Below, piece after piece: positions 14,834 to 19,795 of a stretch of DNA of 19,795 nt. The notes below the pieces were generated by a model. That model worked only from the letters and a program-made list of their open reading frames with translations, was not told the origin of the DNA and did not search any database. Every line of letters begins with the position of its first letter. Position 1 is the stretch's first letter. Source of the DNA: Bacteroidota bacterium (GTDB taxonomy: Bacteria; Bacteroidota; Bacteroidia; Bacteroidales; Lentimicrobiaceae); the NCBI GenBank assembly GCA_023441805.1, contig JAEZNO010000027.1, positions 1 through 19,795 of the forward strand, read 5' to 3'. The position numbers were made by a program, and so were the translations under genes.

Positions 14834-16615
14834 GTGAATGCTATGGAAACCATTAAGATAAATATTGATAATAAAATTGTTGAGGTTGCAAAGGGTACAA
14901 CTATCCTTAATGCGGCTAAAGAAGCCGGCATACGGATACCAACATTATGTCACCTTCATTTGCATGACCTTAATATCGAAAACAAACCTGCAGGCTGTCG
15001 TATTTGCGTTGTTGAAGTTGCAGGTCGCCGTAACCTTGCTCCTGCATGTGTTACTGAATGTACTGATGGCATGAAAATCAACACTAACAACATCAGAGTG
15101 TTGAATGCACGTAAGACTGTTCTTGAGTTGATCTTATCTGATCACCCAACCGATTGCCTTATTTGCTCAAAAAATGGCAACTGTGAATTACAGTCGATGG
15201 CCCAGGAATTTGGAGTTAGAGAACTTCATTACGAAGGTGAGAAATCAACATACAGACCAGATACTTCTCCGGCGATAAAACGTGATGTTGATAAATGTAT
15301 CATGTGCCGCAGATGTGAGATGATGTGTAACGATGTTCAGACAGTTGGTGTTCTGTCAGCTGTGAATAGAGGATTTGCATCAGTAGTTGCCCCTGCTTTT
15401 GAGATGAACCTCGATCATAGTGTTTGTACATATTGCGGCCAATGCGTTGCAGTTTGTCCAACCGGTGCTCTTACAGAAGTTGATCACACTAATGCAGTTA
15501 TCAGGGCACTTGCCGACCCGACTAAGACTGTAATTGTACAGACTGCTCCTGCAGTTCGCGCTGCTCTTGGTGAGGAGTTTGGACTAGAGCCTGGCACATT
15601 GGTTACTGGAAAGATGGCTGCTGCCTTAAGAAGATTAGGATTCAACTATGTATTTGATACTGATTTTGCTGCCGACCTGACAATCATGGAAGAAGGTACA
15701 GAATTGCTCGACAGGTTGAACAGGCATCTGAATGGTGATAAGTCAGTGGCTCTGCCAATTTTAACTTCATGCTGCCCTGGATGGGTTAATTTCTTCGAAC
15801 ATCAGTTCCCTGAAATGAGAGATATCCCATCAACTGCAAGAAGCCCGCAGCAGATGTTTGGTGCAATAGCTAAAACATATTTTGCTGAGAAAATTGGTGT
15901 TAAGAGAGAAGAACTGGTTGTTGTATCAGTTATGCCTTGCCTGGCTAAGAAATATGAGTGCCAGAGAGAAGAATTTTCAACTAATGGTAATCCTGATGTT
16001 GATTATTCAATTTCAACTCGTGAGTTAGCACATCTTATTAAGCAATTAAACATTAATTTCAATGAATTACCTGATGAAGATTTTGACCAACCATTGGGAG
16101 AATCAACAGGTGCTGCCGTTATTTTCGGTACCACAGGTGGTGTTATTGAAGCTGCTGTTCGAACTGCTTATGAAGTTCAGACTGGAAAGAAGCTTGAACG
16201 CATTGATTTCAATGAATTAAGAGGAATGGAGTTTATTCGCGAAGCAACTATTGACTTCGACGGATTGCCAATCAGAATAGGGATTGCACATGGCTTAGGA
16301 AATGCCAGAAAGTTACTTGAGGATATCAAAGCCGGAAAGTCAGAATTCCATGCAATTGAAATTATGGCATGCCCCGGTGGATGTATCGGTGGTGGTGGCC
16401 AACCACTGCATCATGGCGATTCATCTATACTTAAGGCTCGTCAGAAAGCAATTTATTCGGAAGACGAAAGTAAGACTATTAGAAAATCGCATGAAAATCC
16501 CTACATCGCCCAGTTGTATAAAGAATTCCTTGGAAAACCATGTGGCGAACTCTCACATCATCTTCTTCACACTCATTATTTCGATAAGAGCAAAGAAGTA
16601 AGCGTAGTAGAATAA
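14834..16615 (+). CDS. hydA: [FeFe]-hydrogenase catalytic subunit HydA, second copy
   Basis: A 593-residue catalytic subunit. The [2Fe-2S] ligands are C39, C55, C58 and C72. The His-cluster is H104, C108, C111 and C117. Two [4Fe-4S] clusters use C155/158/161/165 and C198/201/204/208. The H-cluster motifs are all canonical: TSCCPGW (C313/C314), MPCLAKKYE (C369) and EIMACPGGC (C513, C517) followed by IGGGGQP. The C-terminal small-subunit-like tail (RKSHENP to HHLLHTHY) is present, as in HydA1. It follows hydB2 by three bases, so expression is coupled. ATG 14834 is preferred because it gives an N-terminus as long as HydA1's; an ATG at 14843 is also possible. With HydB2 and HydC2 it should form the soluble, probably bifurcating complex. 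Confidence 0.97.
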   Translation: MNAMETIKINIDNKIVEVAKGTTILNAAKEAGIRIPTLCHLHLHDLNIENKPAGCRICVVEVAGRRNLAPACVTECTDGMKINTNNIRVLNARKTVLELILSDHPTDCLICSKNGNCELQSMAQEFGVRELHYEGEKSTYRPDTSPAIKRDVDKCIMCRRCEMMCNDVQTVGVLSAVNRGFASVVAPAFEMNLDHSVCTYCGQCVAVCPTGALTEVDHTNAVIRALADPTKTVIVQTAPAVRAALGEEFGLEPGTLVTGKMAAALRRLGFNYVFDTDFAADLTIMEEGTELLDRLNRHLNGDKSVALPILTSCCPGWVNFFEHQFPEMRDIPSTARSPQQMFGAIAKTYFAEKIGVKREELVVVSVMPCLAKKYECQREEFSTNGNPDVDYSISTRELAHLIKQLNINFNELPDEDFDQPLGESTGAAVIFGTTGGVIEAAVRTAYEVQTGKKLERIDFNELRGMEFIREATIDFDGLPIRIGIAHGLGNARKLLEDIKAGKSEFHAIEIMACPGGCIGGGGQPLHHGDSSILKARQKAIYSEDESKTIRKSHENPYIAQLYKEFLGKPCGELSHHLLHTHYFDKSKEVSVVE

Positions 16616-16649
16616 GTTTTATATTTGAAACAATTAAAGAAACTTTATA

Positions 16650-17129
16650 ATGGCAACGATAAAACTAGCAGCAGAAAAAGTTGATGAATTAAAAGCTGTC
16701 TGCAAGTCCTATAACAACGAAAAAGGCGAATTAATTAACGTCCTCCACAAGGCTCAGGGTATTTTTGGATATCTTCCTGCCGAAGTTCAGGAGATTATAG
16801 CCAAAGAACTAAACATCTCAGTGGCTCATGTGTATGGAGTAGTATCATTTTACTCATTCTTTACCATGCTTCCAAAGGGTGAACATCCTGTTTCAATATG
16901 CCTTGGTACAGCTTGTTATGTTAGAGGTGCTGAAAAGATCATCGAGGAGTTTAAAAGAATCCTTAAGATCAATGTCGGCGAAACTACTGAAGACGGTAAG
17001 TTCTCACTTGCATGCCTCCGTTGTGTTGGCGCTTGTGGATTAGCTCCGGTTGTTTTGGTAGGTGATAAAGTATATGGCCGCCTTTCACCCGATGGAGTTA
17101 AGGATATTATTTCAGAATATTCTAACTAA
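16650..17129 (+). CDS. hydC: [2Fe-2S] subunit HydC (NuoE-like), second copy
   Basis: A 159-residue NuoE-type subunit. The helical N-terminal part (1-75, VYGVVSFYSFF) is followed by a thioredoxin-fold [2Fe-2S] domain with C84, C89, C125 and C129; an additional C122 lies near the second pair. It is the last gene of the plus-strand operon, so the order here is B-A-C, whereas the minus-strand operon runs C-B-A. This difference argues against a simple recent tandem duplication of the whole set. Two terminator-like hairpins follow 94 and 144 bases after its stop. Confidence 0.96.
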   Translation: MATIKLAAEKVDELKAVCKSYNNEKGELINVLHKAQGIFGYLPAEVQEIIAKELNISVAHVYGVVSFYSFFTMLPKGEHPVSICLGTACYVRGAEKIIEEFKRILKINVGETTEDGKFSLACLRCVGACGLAPVVLVGDKVYGRLSPDGVKDIISEYSN

Positions 17130-17222
17130 TCCAAAAATCCTGATAAGGAATCTACTAATGTGATGCCACTCATCGGTTGCATTACAATTAAATAGTATAA
17201 ATTATAGTGTGATGTTAAAAGC

Positions 17223-17270
17223 AGAGGCTGCCTCATTAATTTGGGGCAGCCTCTTAACTTTTGTGTTAAG
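17223..17270 (+). terminator. Terminator of the second hydrogenase operon
   Basis: A 10-bp perfect stem AGAGGCTGCC/GGCAGCCTCT (17223-17232 with 17245-17254) extends inward by further pairs. A second small stem CTTAAC/GTTAAG (17253-17270, loop TTTTGT) follows. The T-run is weak. It is the same hairpin family as at 3721 and 19396. Confidence 0.75.
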
Positions 17271-17272
17271 TT

Positions 17273-17309
17273 GAAGAGGCTGCTTACATCTGATATAAGC
17301 AACCTCTTC
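17273..17309 (-). terminator. Terminator-like hairpin at the 3' end of sucC
   Basis: GAAGAGG/CCTCTTC and TGCTTA/TAAGCA arms pair across one C-A mismatch (17273-17286 with 17296-17309). It lies 22 bases past the sucC stop on the minus strand, between convergent transcripts, and can act in either direction. It is a diverged member of the AGAGGCTGC family. Confidence 0.65.
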
Positions 17310-17331
17310 AGTATTTTAAAATAGTGGCTGT

Positions 17332-18525
17332 TTACTTCTTTAAAACCTCTGTAACAAGCTGGGCAGCCTCATGTAGTAGAGTAGCAGAATACACCTGTAA
17401 ACCAGAGTTCTGAATAAGTACCTTGGCTTCCTCAGCATTGGTTCCCTGTAAGCGAACAATGATAGGAATATGAATATTGCCGATATTACGATATGCATCA
17501 ACAATTCCCTGAGCCACACGATCACATCTTACGATACCACCAAAGATATTTACCAGTATTACCTTTACATTTGGATCCTTGATAATAATTCTGAAAGCCT
17601 GCTCAACTCTCTCGGCATTAGCTGTACCTCCAACGTCAAGGAAATTGGCCGGTTCCCCACCCGAAAGTTTAATCATATCCATTGTAGCCATTGCAAGTCC
17701 GGCTCCATTCACCATACAGCCAACATTACCGCTCAGCTTAACATAGTTAAGATGATATTTACCAGCCTCTACTTCTGCCGGATCTTCTTCAGTAAGATCA
17801 CGTAATGCAGCATAATCCTTATGACGGAATAAAGCATTATCATCAAGCCTTATTTTGCAGTCGGCAGCATATATCTTATTGTCGGCTGCCTTAAAAAGTG
17901 GATTGATTTCCAACAATGAAGCATCGATTGATATGTATGCATTATATAGGTTCTTTACAAAAACAATCATATTCTTCAATGCTTCACCTTCAAGTTTCAG
18001 ATTATAAGCAATCTTTCGTGCCTGGAAATCAAGCATGCCACTAGCCGGGTCGATTTCTTCGGTGAAGATAAGATGTGGTGTTTCTTCTGCAACTTTTTCA
18101 ATATCCATCCCTCCTTCAGTTGAATACATGAACATGTTGCGCCCGGTTGCTCTGTTTAGCAGGATGCTCATATAGAATTCCTGTGGCTTTGCAGGTCCCG
18201 GATAATAGATATTCTGTTCTATTAAAACTTTACCGACTAACTTTCCTTCTTTAGAGGTCTGTGGAGTTACCAGCTTCATACCTATAATTTGTGATGCAAG
18301 AGTTTTGACTTCATCAATAGATTTGGCAATCTTCACACCTCCTCCTTTGCCTCTTCCACCGGCATGTATTTGAGCTTTAACAGCAAAATACTCCGAGCCG
18401 GTATCACGATTTATCACTCTTGCAGCCTCTAATGCCTCTTCGGAATTAAATACCACTATGCCTTTGGGAACTAATACATTGAAGGATTTTAAAATCTCCT
18501 TTGCCTGATACTCATGTAAATTCAT
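17332..18525 (-). CDS. sucC: Succinyl-CoA synthetase beta subunit (ADP-forming type)
   Basis: A 397-residue subunit that interconverts succinyl-CoA, ADP and phosphate with succinate, ATP and CoA. The opening MNLHEYQAKEIL, the ATP-grasp segment KAQIHAGGRGKGGGVK (about 50-65), the GGEPANFLDVGG block (about 290-301) and the C-terminal NIFGGIVRCDRVAQGI segment are diagnostic. Length is near that of the E. coli protein. The alpha subunit gene sucD is not next to it: downstream on the minus strand lie only terminators and the end of the hydrogenase operon. The alpha subunit must be encoded elsewhere, which is common in Bacteroidota as far as I recall. A succinate/propionate fermentation or a partial TCA pathway would use it. 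Confidence 0.96.
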   Translation of the reverse strand: MNLHEYQAKEILKSFNVLVPKGIVVFNSEEALEAARVINRDTGSEYFAVKAQIHAGGRGKGGGVKIAKSIDEVKTLASQIIGMKLVTPQTSKEGKLVGKVLIEQNIYYPGPAKPQEFYMSILLNRATGRNMFMYSTEGGMDIEKVAEETPHLIFTEEIDPASGMLDFQARKIAYNLKLEGEALKNMIVFVKNLYNAYISIDASLLEINPLFKAADNKIYAADCKIRLDDNALFRHKDYAALRDLTEEDPAEVEAGKYHLNYVKLSGNVGCMVNGAGLAMATMDMIKLSGGEPANFLDVGGTANAERVEQAFRIIIKDPNVKVILVNIFGGIVRCDRVAQGIVDAYRNIGNIHIPIIVRLQGTNAEEAKVLIQNSGLQVYSATLLHEAAQLVTEVLKK

Positions 18526-18720
18526 TTCTTGATAAGTTTAGTTGGTAAATTCTACAAAACCACATAAACAGCTAAAATATCCACCGGTTCACAATAACTA
18601 TCCTATTCAAACAAAAAAATGTCAAATGACTATTCTGCCTGCCAACATAGGTAATATTATGTAACAATAAAACAGTAAAATATAATGCTATTATGTACTT
18701 GTCTATTGAATTTTGCAAAT

Positions 18721-19101
18721 ATGGAAAATTATAGCGAATCTAACATCAATATTTCAGAAATTGATAAAGCAATCACCAATATCAAGCAAGGCCAAAATTG
18801 GCTGAGTGGAGAATTGGGATTTAATATTCTTCAGCAAAACCCTGACAGTAACGTTCTGATCATAGCCATGCATGATAATACTGAGTTTGAATCATTCCAG
18901 GCTAACAATTCACTAGTTATCAAAGTAATTCATGGGAAAGTCAGACTACATCTGAAAGATAAGACAGCGATAATTGAGCCGGGCCAAACAATTATACTCA
19001 TTGAGAAAGTATTTTACGTTTTGGAGGCTATCGAGGAAACTGTATTCTTACTCATGACTTTTAACAATTTCAGCAACGAAAAGAAACAATGGCTGTGTTA
19101 A
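18721..19101 (+). CDS. Small cupin-like protein
   Basis: A 126-residue protein. Residues about 50-115 have the single-domain cupin pattern: hydrophobic strands, a VIHGKVRLHL turn, EPGQTIILIE, and a final VLEAIEETVFLLMTF strand. The histidines that bind metal in typical cupins (the IPHSV-like position) are replaced, here VFYVL, so a metal-dependent enzyme role is doubtful. ATG 18721 is preferred over an in-frame ATG at 18685, which would add a cysteine-rich hydrophobic extension unlike other cupins. No RBS of note. Its last codons overlap the start of the small lipoprotein reading frame at 19089. Function unknown. Confidence 0.65.
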   Translation: MENYSESNINISEIDKAITNIKQGQNWLSGELGFNILQQNPDSNVLIIAMHDNTEFESFQANNSLVIKVIHGKVRLHLKDKTAIIEPGQTIILIEKVFYVLEAIEETVFLLMTFNNFSNEKKQWLC

Positions 19102-19284
19102 AACGGATTTTTTTTTACTCAAAAGCTACAATTACTGATTGCTCTCCTTCTTGCCGTATTCACTCTCAGCTCTTGTGAATTGGTAGGTGATATTTTCGAA
19201 GCCGGCGTATGGACAGGTGTTATAATTGTTGCTTTAGTTATTGCCTTACTCATTTACCTATTTGCCAAATTAAGGAAACGCTAA
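19089..19284 (+). pseudogene. Small lipoprotein/membrane peptide with a frame break at a T9 run
   Basis: From 19127 to 19284 one frame reads as a convincing small lipoprotein: a hydrophobic signal ending in FTLSSC (lipobox), a short ELVGDIFEAGVWTG segment, then a membrane helix (VIIVALVIALLIYLF) and the basic end AKLRKR before the stop. This frame has no ATG, GTG or TTG start upstream of the signal. An ATG at 19089 (MAVLKRIFF) lies in another frame and joins it only if one T is lost from the nine-T run at 19108-19116; without that, its frame stops after 16 codons. Either the gene carries a one-base frameshift (or a sequencing error), or slippage at T9 makes the protein. Similar tiny lipoproteins are common in Bacteroidota. 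Its start overlaps the cupin gene's end. Confidence 0.55.
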
Positions 19285-19670
19285 TCTTATGTAGCTGGGA
19301 GACAAGTTCAGATTTGCAAAAATTCACATTGCCACTTATTAAAGCCTACTATAATGGTACAACCAAAGAATTAAAGGTTGCACGATTGGACCAAAAGAGG
19401 CTGTCTCAAAAGGACGGCCTCTCTTACTTTATTGTTTCTTCTCACACTAAAAGGACGGTGTCAACACCCTTATCGATTGGCTATCTATTGCTTTATTGTA
19501 TGGTTCTCTCCAGTGATGGTTTGCTGAACAAGTAAAGTTCACCTACATGACTTTAAAGTGTATCTTCAATTTTCTCGAGAGCAGTACTGCATACTAGGTA
19601 TTCCCGGGAAAGGAGGAGATTGCTCTTTAAAATATTTCAGCCGAGGGAGATTGAAGAAGTTTCACCCTAA
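19285..19670. other. 386-base region between the small lipoprotein gene and the group II intron
   Basis: Apart from the terminator at 19396-19422, I see no gene, tRNA or recognisable element. An open frame over 19209-19535 has no protein-like composition and runs through the terminator, so it was not called. The stretch 19600-19670 is the 3' exon side of the intron insertion and may be a remnant of whatever the intron entered. Confidence 0.5.
19396..19422 (+). terminator. Terminator hairpin, AGAGGCTGTC family
   Basis: AGAGGCTGTC/GACGGCCTCT (19396-19405 with 19413-19422, loop TCAAAAG) forms 10 pairs including one T-G. It is followed by CTTACTTTATTGTTTCTT. It probably ends the cupin/lipoprotein transcript and nearly repeats the hairpin at 3721. 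Confidence 0.75.
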
Positions 19671-19795
19671 ATCGAGTAGGAGGAAAATAAAATAGTTTTC
19701 CTCCTATTTTATTTTCCGACCTCTCACACCACCGTACGTACGGTTCACGTATACGGCGGTTCCTTAATAAACAAATCTAACCTTTAAGTAACAGT
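19671..19795 (-). mobile_element. Group II intron, 3' end (domains V and VI), rest outside the window
   Basis: Read on the minus strand. Domain V is at 19760-19728: a 9-bp lower stem (ACCGCCGTA/TACGGTGGT, catalytic CGC triad), the canonical two-base CG bulge, a 4-bp upper stem TACG/CGTA and a TGAAC loop. Domain VI follows: GAGAGG, then a 14-bp stem (GGAAAATAAAATAG with its complement), then CCT-A-CTC. The bulged branch-point A is at 19677, seven bases before the 3' splice site, and the intron ends in CGAT (AY rule) at 19671. The catalytic core and almost all of the reverse-transcriptase gene lie beyond the window. Confidence 0.85.
19764..19795 (-). CDS. Possible C-terminal end of the intron-encoded reverse transcriptase (partial)
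   Basis: One minus-strand frame is open from the window edge to a TAA at 19766-19764, reading CYLKVRFVY. It stops four bases before domain V, where group II intron proteins encoded in domain IV commonly end. Nine residues are too few to identify a family, so the call rests on position alone. Confidence 0.25.
   Translation of the reverse strand, partial: CYLKVRFVY

Noticed and set aside
18685..18720. Upstream ATG for the cupin-like gene
   Set aside because: It would add a 12-residue cysteine-containing extension with no counterpart in cupin proteins as I know them; ATG 18721 is a better start.
19209..19535. 108-residue open frame on the plus strand
   Set aside because: It starts inside the small lipoprotein body in another frame, runs through a terminator hairpin, and has no protein-like pattern.
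1..19795. CRISPR array, tRNA genes, prophage or insertion sequences
   Set aside because: No regularly spaced repeats, cloverleaf-like sequences, transposase frames or phage genes were recognised; the only mobile element is the intron end.

Overview
The window looks like chromosomal DNA of an anaerobic, fermentative member of the Bacteroidota (Bacteroidales/Marinilabiliales-like). The support is an AT-rich genome, matches to the Bacteroidota promoter -7 element TAnnTTTG in front of several genes, a typical Bacteroidota gene repertoire (BadF-type kinase, serine hydrolase with DUF3471-like tail, MsrB lipoprotein, stand-alone sucC) and weak or absent Shine-Dalgarno sequences at most genes. No species can be named from sequence alone.

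Layout. 1-125: 3' part of a 5S rRNA and its terminator. 187-3700: housekeeping genes, namely a BadF/BadG-family kinase, an exported beta-lactamase-fold serine hydrolase, an MsrB lipoprotein on the minus strand, and a DUF456-like membrane protein. 3776-7248 (minus): a first [FeFe]-hydrogenase operon hydC1-hydB1-hydA1. 7249-7664: its promoter region, shared with the divergent truA (7665-8429). 8790-17129 (plus): a long operon with two parts. The first is a signalling-like module: two DRTGG-domain proteins, an RsbT/RsbW-like ATPase, a HydS-like sensory hydrogenase, a PHP phosphoesterase-like protein and a second HATPase. The second is a full hydrogenase set: a thioredoxin-like ferredoxin, hydB2, hydA2 and hydC2. 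17221-17309: two terminator hairpins. 17332-18525 (minus): sucC. 18721-19284: a cupin-like gene and a small lipoprotein gene broken, or read through, at a T9 run. 19671-19795: the 3' end (domains V and VI) of a group II intron on the minus strand.

How the genes work together. Both hydrogenase sets encode three-subunit NAD(H)-linked enzymes (HydA with the H-cluster, HydB with FMN and NAD sites, HydC with a [2Fe-2S] cluster) that would let a fermenter dispose of NADH electrons as H2. The two HydB proteins differ strongly. HydB2 has the extra N-terminal [2Fe-2S] and C-terminal 2x[4Fe-4S] domains usual for electron-bifurcating enzymes. HydB1 lacks both, which suggests a simpler NADH-dependent enzyme. 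Both operons have a near-perfect Rex operator (TTGTTAA-N4-TTAACAA type) next to a predicted promoter, so the NADH/NAD+ ratio probably controls both. The HydS/HATPase/DRTGG/PHP module, co-transcribed with the second enzyme, is a plausible but uncharacterised H2 or redox signalling system. No hydEFG maturation genes are in the window.
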